DNA from: Oscillospiraceae bacterium
GTDB lineage: Bacteria > Bacillota > Clostridia > Oscillospirales > Oscillospiraceae
Assembly (NCBI GenBank): GCA_017458335.1
Contig: JAFTFT010000033.1
Location: 1-64,000 of the forward strand
Length of the DNA stretch: 64,000 nucleotides
Reading direction: 5' to 3'
In this document: piece after piece, positions 33,144 through 42,417 of the stretch
Numbering within the stretch: position 1 is the first letter of the stretch
Layout of the letters: the number at the start of each line of letters is the position of its first letter
Notes under the pieces: generated by a model
Told to the model about the DNA's origin: nothing
The model's database searches: none
What the model saw: the letters and a program-made list of their open reading frames with translations, nothing else
Translations under genes and position numbers: made by a program

Positions 33144-34622
33144 ATGAGAACGCTGACGGAGACGACTGAACGAATCCGGCGGCCCGGATTCTGGCTGATG
33201 CTGCTGTTTGCGGCACAGTCCTGTCTGGACGTGCTGGCCTACTGGACACGGAATGAGACCGTCACACCCGCCGGAATTATCCGGCTGGTCCTGCTGGTGG
33301 TTCTGCCGGCGGCGGTGTTTCTTGCCACCCGGCGGAAGAAGGCCTTTTTCTGCTTCCTGCTGGCGGTGGGCGGCTTCTGCCTGCTCCATTTCCTGAACTC
33401 CTGGAAGCATGGCTATATCAGCCCCGTCACGGATATCCGATACCTGGCCGGCGTGGTGCAGATGCCGGTCTTCGCGGTATGCTTTCTGCTCCTGATCCAA
33501 AATGAAGAGACCAAGCGGGATGCGTTTCGAGGGGTATGGATCGGCGCCGCGCTGACCCTTCTGTTCCTGGTTCTTGCGCGGCTGACGCGCACCGGGAACG
33601 TGACCTACGGAGAAGGCCTTGGCTACAGCGGCTGGGTCATCGACGAAAACCGCAACGCCAACAGCACGAATCTTGTGATCTACGCCTGCTTCTGCCTGTT
33701 CCTTGCGCTGTCCGGAAACCGCCGCTGGCTGAGCCTTGCGGTGCCCGTGGCGATCGATGCGGTGTTCCTCCTTAACGGAACAAAAGGCTGTTACTTTTCG
33801 ATTTTTGCGATTTTCCTTTCTTTTGCGGCCTTTTTGCTGATCGACCGGGTCTGGCTGAAGCATGACTCGCGCAGAGAGGCTGCGGTGGTGCTGCTGGTGC
33901 TGAGCATCTTTTCGGCGGCGATCTATCACTGGACGCCGCGCTATAAGGTCACCCAGGCCCAGCAGGCCACGGCCCGCGGCACCCAGGGAGAGATTGAAGC
34001 GACGCTCTTGGAGAAGGGGATCGACATCACCGGCATGAGCCCGGAGGAGCGCTTTGAGAACCCGACGGTCAGGGAAGTCTTCGAACACTATTACTGGAAG
34101 TACCTGGGGGTGAAGCCGGACCTGATCGACCGCTTCACCATGGACCGGGTGCTGATGCAGTACCGCATGAGCACCGATGTCGCAAAACTGATTGACGCGC
34201 GCGTGATGGAGCGCAACTACGCGGATCTTGTCTTCCAGGACAGCGACCTGCCCACGAAGCTGGTGGGCTTTGAGGTCTCCGAGATGGGGCCGGACGGCTA
34301 TGACGGGTCCTATGACATGGAAAACGACTGGCACGCCATTTTCTATTATTACGGATATCTCGGCTTTGCCCTGTATGTCGGCTTCGTGCTGTACTTCCTG
34401 CTGCGCATGGGGAAGAAGCTTCGCGCAACGGGCCTGAAAAGCTGCCTGACGCTCGAGAACTTTTTCCTGCTGCTCACCCTGGGGCTGATCATCGGCCTGG
34501 CGCATTTTTCCGGGGCGACCCTGCGCCGGCCGAATGTGTCCATCTGGTTTTCTCTGGTGCTGGCGCTGATCTATTATGCCACGGAGATCCGTGACGCGGA
34601 GGTGGAAAAGAATGAAGCTTAG
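33144..34622 (+). CDS. O-antigen ligase/polymerase-like membrane protein
   Basis: 492 residues from the ATG at 33144, with GGGAG 5 nt upstream; the longer frame from 33090 passes through the rplS terminator. About 11 hydrophobic segments flank one large extracellular loop (residues 265-405). The central RNANSTNLVIYACFCLFLAL-SGNR and LNGTKGCYFSIFAIFLSF patterns fit the Wzy/WaaL O-antigen ligase superfamily. Such proteins polymerise or ligate lipid-linked polysaccharide. It overlaps the GT2 gene by 11 bp, so the pair forms a small surface-glycan operon. Confidence 0.7.
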   Translation: MRTLTETTERIRRPGFWLMLLFAAQSCLDVLAYWTRNETVTPAGIIRLVLLVVLPAAVFLATRRKKAFFCFLLAVGGFCLLHFLNSWKHGYISPVTDIRYLAGVVQMPVFAVCFLLLIQNEETKRDAFRGVWIGAALTLLFLVLARLTRTGNVTYGEGLGYSGWVIDENRNANSTNLVIYACFCLFLALSGNRRWLSLAVPVAIDAVFLLNGTKGCYFSIFAIFLSFAAFLLIDRVWLKHDSRREAAVVLLVLSIFSAAIYHWTPRYKVTQAQQATARGTQGEIEATLLEKGIDITGMSPEERFENPTVREVFEHYYWKYLGVKPDLIDRFTMDRVLMQYRMSTDVAKLIDARVMERNYADLVFQDSDLPTKLVGFEVSEMGPDGYDGSYDMENDWHAIFYYYGYLGFALYVGFVLYFLLRMGKKLRATGLKSCLTLENFFLLLTLGLIIGLAHFSGATLRRPNVSIWFSLVLALIYYATEIRDAEVEKNEA

Positions 34623-35541
34623 TGTGATTGTTCCCGCCTACAATGCGGAAAAAACCATCCGGCAGAGCCTGGATTCGATCCTTGCCCAGACCAGACCGGT
34701 GGACGAACTCATCGTCATCAACGACGGCTCGACAGACGGCACGGAAGAGATTCTGCAGGAATACCGCGACGCGTATCCGGACTGCTTCCGCTTCCGCACG
34801 GTCGAAAACGGCGGGCAGGGGAGAGCGCGCAACATCGGCTTTGACCTCTCCAGCGGCGGCTGGATCGGCTACGTGGACAGCGACGACTGGATCGATCCCG
34901 AGATGTACGAACGCCTGATCGCCGCGGCGGAGCGTGAACATGCCGACCTCGCCCTCTGCGAGGTTCTGGCCCACTTCCCGGACGGCAGTACGGCCAGGGA
35001 ATCTATCTATCGCGAGACAAAGGCAATGGCGGCCGCCGGCTTTGCCAACAACAAGCTCTTCCGGCGCAGCCTGATCGAGAATGTCCGCTTCCCGGAGGAA
35101 AAGCTCTGGTACGAGGATGCCGAGTTTACCGCCGTCGCGATCCACCGCGCCGGGAAGATCACCCATCTTGAGGACCCGCTCTATCACTACCGCCGCGGTC
35201 TGCCCTCCACCATGAACAACAACAACGCCCGGAAGAATCTCGACCTGCTCGAGGTGATGCGGCACCTGGAGGATGAGCTTCTGCCGGATGACAGAGACGA
35301 TTTTGAGTTTCTGGTACTGAACCATGTTCTGCTGGACGCCATGAACCGTGTCCAGGCCATGACGGCGGAGGACAAAAAGGACGTGCTCTGGCTGCTGCGG
35401 CAGTATGTGCGGGAAACAATTCCGCATCTGAACGCCTCCCGCAGCTTCCGCGAAGAGAGCCGAAACCGCCGGATCATCATGCGCCTGCATTATCTCGGCC
35501 TCTCCGGCCTTGCGGAGAGTATCCTGAAATTAAAAAGATAA
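34612..35541 (+). CDS. Family 2 glycosyltransferase
   Basis: 309 residues from the ATG at 34612. The GT-A fold is evident: KLSVIVPAYNAEKTIRQSLDSIL at the N-terminus, VINDGSTDGTEEIL, NGGQGRARNIGFDLSSGGWIGYVDSDDWIDP with the DSDD metal site near residue 90, and WYEDAEFT near 166. It transfers a sugar from an activated donor to a growing surface glycan. It overlaps the upstream O-antigen-ligase-like gene and is followed by a bidirectional terminator. Confidence 0.93.
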   Translation: MKLSVIVPAYNAEKTIRQSLDSILAQTRPVDELIVINDGSTDGTEEILQEYRDAYPDCFRFRTVENGGQGRARNIGFDLSSGGWIGYVDSDDWIDPEMYERLIAAAEREHADLALCEVLAHFPDGSTARESIYRETKAMAAAGFANNKLFRRSLIENVRFPEEKLWYEDAEFTAVAIHRAGKITHLEDPLYHYRRGLPSTMNNNNARKNLDLLEVMRHLEDELLPDDRDDFEFLVLNHVLLDAMNRVQAMTAEDKKDVLWLLRQYVRETIPHLNASRSFREESRNRRIIMRLHYLGLSGLAESILKLKR

Positions 35542-35582
35542 AAAAGCACAGCTTCCCGTCTCGGCGTGGAGCTGTGCTTTTT
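35541..35582. terminator. Bidirectional terminator between convergent operons
   Basis: AAAAAGCACAGCT / AGCTGTGCTTTTT around a 16-nt loop. The A-run and T-run let it end the GT2 transcript (plus) and the MoxR operon (minus). Confidence 0.85.
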
Positions 35583-35595
35583 AAGAAGCCCGGAT

Positions 35596-36015
35596 TCACA
35601 TGAATCTGGGTTTTTCTTTTCCGGTGGGTTTGAAGCCGATTTCGATCTCCGGACGGATCTCCTTCAGGCGTTCGAGAACCTTGTCGGCCACGTCCTCCTC
35701 ATTGATAATGAGGTTGGCAAACTCCTGGTCGCCGTGCATGAGGATGACGCGGTAATAGTAATAGGCCGGACTGTCGTCGGGCTGACATTCGCTGATACGG
35801 ACGAAGCTGCGGTCGATGTAGTCATAGGGAACGTAATAGTCCTTGCCGAGGTCGCGGAAATAGAGCGCGAGCTTCCCCAGCCGGATGCGGGGGAGCTTCC
35901 GCAGGCCCTGATGACCGTACTGCTCCGCTTCCGCGTGGTCGGGGATCATGGGCCCGTCGGTGACGACGGATTTATCCGGCCCGCGCAGACGGAGCTTTCT
36001 GCTGCCGAAGATCAT
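35596..36015 (-). CDS. Protein of unknown function, last gene of the MoxR operon
   Basis: 139 residues from the ATG at 36015, with AAAGGAG 7 nt upstream; the start overlaps the PAP2 stop by 4 bp. It is a small soluble protein with mixed beta strands (KLALYFRDLGKDYYVPYDYIDRSFVRI, YYYRVILMHGDQEFANLII) and a helix (EEDVADKVLERLKEI). There is no signal peptide or membrane segment. The family is not recognised. Position suggests a cytoplasmic partner of the membrane proteins upstream. Confidence 0.7.
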   Translation of the reverse strand: MIFGSRKLRLRGPDKSVVTDGPMIPDHAEAEQYGHQGLRKLPRIRLGKLALYFRDLGKDYYVPYDYIDRSFVRISECQPDDSPAYYYYRVILMHGDQEFANLIINEEDVADKVLERLKEIRPEIEIGFKPTGKEKPRFM

Positions 36016-36653
36016 TCGTGGGCTCCTTTCCTGCGCTGCTTCCGAAGGTCCCAGCCGTACCACTTTGAGTCATCCGGAATCCGCAGCGCGATCAGCGTTC
36101 CGATGATGCCCGCGATGGTTCCGGTGACGGCGCCGCAGAGCACGTCGCTGGGATAGTGAACCATGAGGTGGATGCGGGAGATGCCCATCAGCACGGCGAA
36201 GACCAGGGCCAGCCAGGACCAGCGCTTGTTCCCGAGCCAGAAGACGGGAACCATCGCCGCGAAGGCCGCGTTGGTGTGTCCGCTGGGGAAGCTGAAGTCG
36301 CTCTCCGTGTGGCTGCCGTGGGCGAGCCAGATGGGATAGAAGATGCTCTGGGGATCCGCATAGGGCCGGGGTCTTGCGATCACGACCTTCAGCCAGAGGT
36401 TGACGGCGATGGCGCCGATAGCGAGCCCCAGGCACATGGCCGTGCCGAAGCGTCTGGTAGGACGGCAGAGGACCAGTACCAGCGACAGAATGATTAGGGC
36501 GATCCCTCCCTTGCCGAGCAGTGAAATAAATTCCCCGAACGGCTGGGTCCAGTCTCCGGCACAGTCATGGAGCTTATGAATCAGGTTGACGACGCCCTCG
36601 TCGAAGCCCGCGAAAAACGAGTTGAGCCAGGCGGCTCCTGCGGTCATGGTCAT
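36012..36653 (-). CDS. PAP2 family phosphatase (undecaprenyl-diphosphatase type)
   Basis: 213 residues with about six membrane segments and all three PAP2 motifs: KVVIARPRPY (KxxxxxxRP), FPSGHTNAA (PSGH) and SRIHLMVHYPSD (SRxxxxxHxxxD). Such enzymes remove phosphate from undecaprenyl diphosphate or phosphatidylglycerophosphate in the membrane. AGGAG precedes the ATG. It follows the transglutaminase gene by 39 bp on the same strand. Confidence 0.92.
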   Translation of the reverse strand: MTMTAGAAWLNSFFAGFDEGVVNLIHKLHDCAGDWTQPFGEFISLLGKGGIALIILSLVLVLCRPTRRFGTAMCLGLAIGAIAVNLWLKVVIARPRPYADPQSIFYPIWLAHGSHTESDFSFPSGHTNAAFAAMVPVFWLGNKRWSWLALVFAVLMGISRIHLMVHYPSDVLCGAVTGTIAGIIGTLIALRIPDDSKWYGWDLRKQRRKGAHE

Positions 36654-36692
36654 GGGTGAAGATCTCCTTTACAGTTAGGATTAAATGAAAGA

Positions 36693-38930
36693 TTAAAGAT
36701 TCCCGGAGCCAAAGCGGAAGAGCAGTTTTTTCCACCGGTTCAGTCCGTCTGCGACCCGCTGTGTCAGCTCCTCCAGCTGCGCCGCGCACTGCTGCAGTTC
36801 CTCTTCGCCGATCTCATGCTGGCTGAAGCGGGCCTTCTCTGCGCACTGCTGCAGCTCCTGCGGCATTTCCCCGCCGTAGCGGAGGACGCGTTCGGCCTGC
36901 CGGTAGAAATTCACGGCGCGCTTTTTCCCGTCCGGGTCCTGAAGCCGCACCTGAAGCAGCTTCCGCAGAATCAGGTAGCGCCCGAAAACCAGCGCTGTGA
37001 CCGCGGCGAGAACCGCAAGTCCCGTCAGCACTCCTCTCAGGACCGGCGGCAAAGGCTGCGGCGCGGATGATGAGATGCCCGGGCCGGTTTCGCCGGGGCG
37101 GTTGGCCGGAACGGCCGGCGTGCTGCCCGGCTCGTCAGGACTGTGCTCCGTGGGGTTTTCGTCTTCTCCCTGTTCCGGGGGCGGCGTCTGCTCGAGCGGA
37201 TCTGAAGGGAGGGCGTCGGGCGTCGGGGCCACGCTGCCTTCTGATGGCTGATACTCGCCCTCGGCGGCCGAGGCGGTCACCTCCACCGGGATCCAGCCGA
37301 GTCCGTCAATATAGACCTCCGCCCAGGCGTGGGCGTCCGCACCCGTGACTTTGACCGAACTGCCGGGGGCCGTGTTGTTCACGAGGTACCCTTCACAGAC
37401 GCGGGCGGGAATGCCGAGCGTCCGATAGAGCGCCGCCGCCGCGGTTGCGAAATGGATGCAGTAGCCGGTATGGGACTGGGTCAGGAAATAGACGGCGTAA
37501 TCGTCGCTCGGATAAGGGGCGACGTTCACGTCATAGATGCCCTGAGAGCGGACATATTCCGCCACGCGCCAGAGAATTCCGCTCTGACCGGCGCTCCAGT
37601 CCATGCTGCTGCAGATTTGCTGCAGCGCGCTGCGGGTGCCATCCGGCAGCCTGGTGTAGTACGAATGGGCATAGTCCCGGTAGCGGAGCTCTTCCGCCTG
37701 CTCCGCTTCCGAAAACACGACAGAGGGAGCGAGCGCGTCGGCGCCGACGGAACTGAGGTAATAGACCCCGCCGTAACTGCTGTAGTTTCCGGCGGGGACG
37801 CGGACATCGCCTTCCGCCGCCGAGATGGAATAGTAGGGGAGATACAGCACGTCATAGGCCTTCGGGCTCTTCAGCTGAAACTCTCCGACCGTGGTCTCCG
37901 GCATCGCGGCGATTCCCCGGGCGACAAAGCTCAGGGCCTGACCGTGGGAGTTCTCCACCGCGGCGGACCAGGACGTGCCGTTGTAGTCGCCGTAACTGCG
38001 GCCTCTGAAGTAGAGGCTGCCGTCCGTGTCGGCCGTGACGCGGAAGGCCTCGTCATCCAGGGCAGAGGCGTCGAAGCTTGCCGTCAGGTCGAGATCATCC
38101 TTTCCCTGATCCCAGCCGCTGGGGGCGCGCTGCTGTACCGGTTCCCGGGTCGGAACGGGGGTGAAGCTGAGGCCGGGGGATTCCTGACGCTCGCCCCCCT
38201 CGTCGCTCATCCAGTCGGCCAGCGCGTTGCCGAGTTTGTCAAAGCGCTGAGAGAGGTCGATGTCCCGCTCGGTGGGCTCATAGTTGTCGGGGTTATAGAG
38301 CAGAAGCAGCGCGCTCAGTACCAGCAGACAGGGGATCAGCCCGAGAAACAGCGATTTCCCGGCCCCGTCCTCGAAGCGGAACACGTCTCCGCCCAGCTGC
38401 AGCCCGGTCAGCGAGAGCAGAAAGCCCAATACCGGAAGAATCTTCGGTGTGCCGTTGACGGCGATGCAGAGGGCGAAAAGCGGCACGGTCGCCAGCACCA
38501 CCAGAGAGACACGGAAGCTGCCGGAACAGAGGGCGGTGGAGACAAAAGCCGCCAGAATGAAGAACACAAACAGCAGCACCACCATGTGATTCCCGCTGAG
38601 CCCCTCCACCGAGGCAGCCGCGTTCGAGGAGGAATAGTGGCCGTAATACACGGCGCTGATCCGCTCCAGCAGATCCTGGGCTTCCGCGATCAGATCGACG
38701 CTGCGGTTCTGATACAGATACCAGAGCACCGCCGCGGAAAACGGCAGGCCGATCAGAGCACCGAAGCGGAAGGATTCGGCAATCCACAGAAGCCCGCACA
38801 GAAGCGCGAGCCACAGAAAGGCCTCGGGGGGGAGCACAAGGGCAAAACTGTCGCGTACCAGGGCGCAGAGACTGAGCATGCTCAGCTCCAGAATCACGAG
38901 ATTGGCAAAACGGTTGAGGTGACGGTTCAT
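36693..38930 (-). CDS. Transglutaminase-domain membrane protein (TgpA-like)
   Basis: 745 residues. The N-terminal ~215 residues contain about six helices, followed by an extracellular region with the transglutaminase-like core (residues ~440-560): SHTGYCIHFATAAAALYRTLGIPARVCEGY contains the catalytic Cys, and GADAHAWAEVYIDGLGWIPVEVT the His with a Glu where Asp is common. A Pro/Glu-rich linker, another helix (VLTGLAVLAAVTALVFGRYL) and a cytoplasmic helical tail follow. It belongs to the widespread MoxR-DUF58-transglutaminase cassette and probably acts on envelope proteins. Its start overlaps the DUF58 stop by 4 bp. Confidence 0.88.
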   Translation of the reverse strand: MNRHLNRFANLVILELSMLSLCALVRDSFALVLPPEAFLWLALLCGLLWIAESFRFGALIGLPFSAAVLWYLYQNRSVDLIAEAQDLLERISAVYYGHYSSSNAAASVEGLSGNHMVVLLFVFFILAAFVSTALCSGSFRVSLVVLATVPLFALCIAVNGTPKILPVLGFLLSLTGLQLGGDVFRFEDGAGKSLFLGLIPCLLVLSALLLLYNPDNYEPTERDIDLSQRFDKLGNALADWMSDEGGERQESPGLSFTPVPTREPVQQRAPSGWDQGKDDLDLTASFDASALDDEAFRVTADTDGSLYFRGRSYGDYNGTSWSAAVENSHGQALSFVARGIAAMPETTVGEFQLKSPKAYDVLYLPYYSISAAEGDVRVPAGNYSSYGGVYYLSSVGADALAPSVVFSEAEQAEELRYRDYAHSYYTRLPDGTRSALQQICSSMDWSAGQSGILWRVAEYVRSQGIYDVNVAPYPSDDYAVYFLTQSHTGYCIHFATAAAALYRTLGIPARVCEGYLVNNTAPGSSVKVTGADAHAWAEVYIDGLGWIPVEVTASAAEGEYQPSEGSVAPTPDALPSDPLEQTPPPEQGEDENPTEHSPDEPGSTPAVPANRPGETGPGISSSAPQPLPPVLRGVLTGLAVLAAVTALVFGRYLILRKLLQVRLQDPDGKKRAVNFYRQAERVLRYGGEMPQELQQCAEKARFSQHEIGEEELQQCAAQLEELTQRVADGLNRWKKLLFRFGSGNL

Positions 38931-39871
38931 TGCCAGCGCACCTCCCCGGCGGAAATCGTGAAGATACAGCGGGCGCCGTTTGCGTCAAAGCCGCAGGGCT
39001 CACGCAGCGGCCAGGAGAGGATCGACGCAACGGCGTCATCCGTCTCTTCCTCGTTGCCGACCGGATAGAGGCTGTCCGCGACGATCACATGCGGCTCGTC
39101 CAGTTCCGTGAGTTTTCGGGAGAGCCAGCGCAGAACCTCCAGACCGCGATCCCCCTCGCCCACGCGGGAGAGGACGATGAAGATCGTGCTGTTCTCGGGG
39201 ATCAGCGGTTCCCGGACGATGGGCTCGTCCAGCTTGGAGCTGAGCTTCCAGTGGATGCTGTTGGCGGTATCGCCCGGACGGTACGGACGCAGGTCGTGGT
39301 CCTCGGCAAAGCCGCCGCCGTATTTCGGTTTGAGGATGGTGCCCGCCTTCAGGGCCGCTTCAAAATTCACCGGCTCGTCACCCTCGGCGGCCTGGGGCAT
39401 TACGGTGCAGCTGGCTGTGGAGCTGCCTTTTCTTCGGATGGCGAAAATCCCCAGCGCGTCTCGACATTCAAAGCGCAGCACGCGGCATTCCAGCTCGCCG
39501 CAGAGCGAAGTGTTCAGGGGCAGCTCACTCCGGCTGCTCTCCAGATTCCGAAAGATATAGTTCAGCCTGCTGCGGTCCCCGGTATAGCGGTTGTAGATCT
39601 CCAGATGCAGCGTAATGGAATGGACCGGGAGCAGACGCCGGTTGACAAAGTCGACGGTCAGCTTCGCGGAGCTTCCGCGGATGACCCGCTTCGGCGTCAG
39701 CAACGTGATCTTCAGCCCCATCATCGACGGCAGCGAGATCAGCAGTACGACAAGCGGCAGCAGCACCGCCGCGGCGAACACATAGGGCCCCAGCCAGCCG
39801 ACATAGCTGGCCCGGAAGAGCCAGGCACCGCCGACAAGCAGCAGATAACCGATCAGATGCAGAATCGGCAT
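38927..39871 (-). CDS. DUF58 domain-containing protein
   Basis: 314 residues. Two helices at the N-terminus (about residues 5-50) anchor the protein; the DUF58 signature appears at 200-235 as DLRPYRPGDTANSIHWKLSSKLDEPIVRE; and a von-Willebrand-like segment follows (TIFIVLSRVGEGDRGLEVLRWL). DUF58 proteins work with MoxR ATPases. The gene overlaps its neighbours at both ends by 1-4 bp, which indicates translational coupling. Confidence 0.9.
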   Translation of the reverse strand: MPILHLIGYLLLVGGAWLFRASYVGWLGPYVFAAAVLLPLVVLLISLPSMMGLKITLLTPKRVIRGSSAKLTVDFVNRRLLPVHSITLHLEIYNRYTGDRSRLNYIFRNLESSRSELPLNTSLCGELECRVLRFECRDALGIFAIRRKGSSTASCTVMPQAAEGDEPVNFEAALKAGTILKPKYGGGFAEDHDLRPYRPGDTANSIHWKLSSKLDEPIVREPLIPENSTIFIVLSRVGEGDRGLEVLRWLSRKLTELDEPHVIVADSLYPVGNEEETDDAVASILSWPLREPCGFDANGARCIFTISAGEVRWQ

Positions 39872-40815
39872 TATGAAATCCGCGGTGCCGGAACCGACGA
39901 GAAAAGCTCCTGAAGGGCGGCTTTCTTGGCGGCGGCGTCCGGCATCTCCTGCGACCAGATCAGGCGGTGCTCAATGCAGTCAAAGAAAACAAAGCGGATG
40001 TCCTTCGGGAGAACATAGTCCCTGCCCTGAATCCAGGCTGTGGCCTTGCTCAGCGCGGTCAGCGCCAGCGAGGCACGGGGGCTCGCGCCCTGGATGATCC
40101 GACCGTCGTTGCGCGTGATATCGCACAGGCGCACGATATAGTCGATGATCTCGTCCTTCACATAGACCTGATCGGCTTCCTTCCGGATTCGCATCAGCTC
40201 GTCACGGCTCACGACCTCCTGCACGGTCTCGGTGCTGACGCCCTTCTGCTTGCGGCGGATCATCTCAATCTCATCGTCATGGGACGGATACCCCATGGAC
40301 AGGCGCAGCATGAAGCGGTCCATCTGCGAATCGGGCAGCATCTGGGTGCCCTTGGCGCCGGTGGGATTCTGGGTCGCGATGACGATGAAGGGCTTTGGGA
40401 CGGGATAGGTGTGGTTGTCAACCGTGACGATGCCTTCTTCCATGGCCTGCAGCAGGGCGGACTGGGTCCTACTGGTGGCACGGTTGAGCTCGTCGGCGAG
40501 GAAGAGGTTGCAGAGGACGGCGCCCTTCTGATAGTTCATCTTGCCGCTTTCCTTGTCGTAGATCGAAAACCCCGTGATATCCGAGGGCAGAACGTCCGGT
40601 GTAAACTGGACGCGGTTATAGTCCAGGCCGAGCGCCTTGGAGACGGAGATGGCCATGGTGGTCTTTCCGACGCCGGGGATATCCTCCATGAGGATGTGGC
40701 CTCCGGCGATGACGGCCAGAAGAATCTTGATCAGGGATTCGTCTTTTCCGACGATGACCTTGCTGACCTCGCGGATGATCAGACGTGCATTGCCGATGGA
40801 ATTGATATCGTTCAT
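39871..40815 (-). CDS. MoxR family AAA+ ATPase
   Basis: 314 residues. AAA+ features are clear: HILMEDIPGVGKTTMA (Walker A, near 38-53), NLFLADELNRATSRTQSALLQAMEE (Walker B), VIATQNPTGAKGTQMLPDSQMDRF (sensor 1/Arg finger region) and the C-terminal lid with IIQGASPRASLAL. MoxR ATPases act as chaperones for partner complexes, here presumably the DUF58 and transglutaminase proteins encoded directly downstream. It is the first gene of the five-gene minus-strand operon. Confidence 0.94.
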   Translation of the reverse strand: MNDINSIGNARLIIREVSKVIVGKDESLIKILLAVIAGGHILMEDIPGVGKTTMAISVSKALGLDYNRVQFTPDVLPSDITGFSIYDKESGKMNYQKGAVLCNLFLADELNRATSRTQSALLQAMEEGIVTVDNHTYPVPKPFIVIATQNPTGAKGTQMLPDSQMDRFMLRLSMGYPSHDDEIEMIRRKQKGVSTETVQEVVSRDELMRIRKEADQVYVKDEIIDYIVRLCDITRNDGRIIQGASPRASLALTALSKATAWIQGRDYVLPKDIRFVFFDCIEHRLIWSQEMPDAAAKKAALQELFSSVPAPRIS

Positions 40816-40862
40816 GAACTTGCTCCTGAAGATGCAGATATACTTTTATAAAAAAGCAAATT

Positions 40863-40891
40863 ATTATACCATGCTTTTATCACGCGGGCAA
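40863..40891 (-). promoter_or_regulatory. Promoter of the MoxR operon
   Basis: On the minus strand TTGCCC (40886-40891), 17-bp spacer, TATAAT (40863-40868). Transcription would start near 40856, about 40 nt before the MoxR start. Confidence 0.75.
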
Positions 40892-40921
40892 GAGGTATTT
40901 CAGCAGACGGAGATTTTCCCC

Positions 40922-40950
40922 TTGTGTTCCGACCGAATTGATGATAAAAT
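40922..40950 (+). promoter_or_regulatory. Promoter of mgtE
   Basis: TTGTGT at 40922-40927, 17-bp spacer, TAAAAT at 40945-40950. The short leader (~30 nt) leaves no room for an M-box riboswitch. Confidence 0.55.
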
Positions 40951-40986
40951 ACATTGTTTTCAGCTGATGCGGGGGAGGCGGGTTTC

Positions 40987-42408
40987 ATGGATGAACCGGG
41001 GCGCGAATCTGTTCAGAACGAAGCCATGGATTATGAAGCGATTCAGGAAAAGCGCAGTGACGAACTGACGGCTCTTCTGGATCACCGCAGCATGCGTACG
41101 CTCAAGCAGCGGATGGAGGAGATGAACGAGTTCGACGTGGCGGAGTTCCTCTCCGGGATTGAAGACAACCGCATGCCGATGGTGTTCCGCCTGCTGTCAA
41201 AGGAGACTGCCGCAGACGTCTTCGCAAACTTCGACGTGCCCGATCAGGAGCGGATCATCAACTCCATGACCGACTCGGAACTGGCCGGGATCATCGAAGA
41301 ACTGTATGTGGACGACGCGGTGGACCTGATGGAGGAACTTCCGGCCAATGTGGTCAAGCGGGTCATGCGCACCGCCACGCCGCAGACCCGGGCTCTGATC
41401 AACCAGTATCTCCACTATCCGGAGGACTCGGCCGGAAGCATCATGACTTCCGAGTTCGTGGACCTCAAGAAGTACATGAGCGTGAAGGAGTCCTTCGCCC
41501 GGATCCGGAGAATCGGAGAGGATAAGGAGACCATCTACATCTGCTTTGTCATCTCCGCCCACCGGAAGCTGGAGGGGATCGTCACGGTGAAGGATCTGCT
41601 CCTGGCCGACGACGATGCCATTGTCGAGGATCTGATGGACCGGAATGTCATCTTTGCCACCACGACGGAGGACCAGGAGAGCGTCTCCGAGAAGTTCTCG
41701 GACTACGACCTGATGGCGCTGCCGGTGGTGGACACCGAAGGCCGCCTGGTGGGCATCGTCACCGTCGACGACATCATTGACGTCATGGAGCAGGAGACCA
41801 CCGAGGACTTCGAACTCATGGCCGCCATGACGCCTTCGGACAAGCCCTATTCCCGCAGCACCATTCTGGAGATCTGGAAAAACCGCATCCCCTGGCTCAT
41901 GTTTCTGATGCTCTCGGCCACCTTTACCAGCATGATCCTGACCCATTTTGAGGATATGCTGGCGGTTCAGGCGGCCCTGATCGCGTTTATTCCCACGCTC
42001 ATGGGGACCGGCGGAAACAGCGGCGCGCAGGCCAGCACCGCGGTGATCCGTTCACTTTCCCTGGGAGATACCGAGCCAAAGGACGCTTTCAGCGTCATGT
42101 GGAAGGAATTCCGGGTGGCCTTCCTCTGCGGCCTGACGCTGTGCGCGGTTAACTTTGTCAAAATGCTGGTCCTCGACGGCATGATCATGCACAACGACGG
42201 CATTACGGTCTCTGTGGCCCTGACCGTGAGTCTCGCAATCCTCTTCATCGTCATCTTCGCCAAGGTGGTTGGCAGCATGCTGCCCATCGGCGCGGAAAAG
42301 ATCGGCGTCGACCCCGCCGTCATGGCAAACCCCCTGATCTCCACCGTCACCGACACGGTGTCGCTGCTGATCTACATCTACATGGCCAAACTGATCCTGC
42401 ATATCTGA
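40987..42408 (+). CDS. mgtE: Magnesium transporter MgtE
   Basis: 473 residues from the ATG at 40987, with GGGAGG upstream. The MgtE N-domain covers about residues 25-155 (FDVAEFLSGIEDNRMPMVFRLL, DDAVDLMEELPANVVKRVMR), two CBS domains about 160-285, and five helices in the C-terminal channel domain (PYSRSTILEIWKNRIPWLMFLML, GTGGNSGAQASTAVIRSLSLGD). Cytoplasmic magnesium bound to the N and CBS domains gates the channel in this family. It lies 9 bp upstream of the AEC transporter. Confidence 0.95.
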   Translation: MDEPGRESVQNEAMDYEAIQEKRSDELTALLDHRSMRTLKQRMEEMNEFDVAEFLSGIEDNRMPMVFRLLSKETAADVFANFDVPDQERIINSMTDSELAGIIEELYVDDAVDLMEELPANVVKRVMRTATPQTRALINQYLHYPEDSAGSIMTSEFVDLKKYMSVKESFARIRRIGEDKETIYICFVISAHRKLEGIVTVKDLLLADDDAIVEDLMDRNVIFATTTEDQESVSEKFSDYDLMALPVVDTEGRLVGIVTVDDIIDVMEQETTEDFELMAAMTPSDKPYSRSTILEIWKNRIPWLMFLMLSATFTSMILTHFEDMLAVQAALIAFIPTLMGTGGNSGAQASTAVIRSLSLGDTEPKDAFSVMWKEFRVAFLCGLTLCAVNFVKMLVLDGMIMHNDGITVSVALTVSLAILFIVIFAKVVGSMLPIGAEKIGVDPAVMANPLISTVTDTVSLLIYIYMAKLILHI

Positions 42409-42417
42409 GGTGCTCCT

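Noticed and set aside
40892-40986. M-box riboswitch before mgtE
   Set aside because: The predicted leader is only about 30 nt and shows none of the M-box structure.
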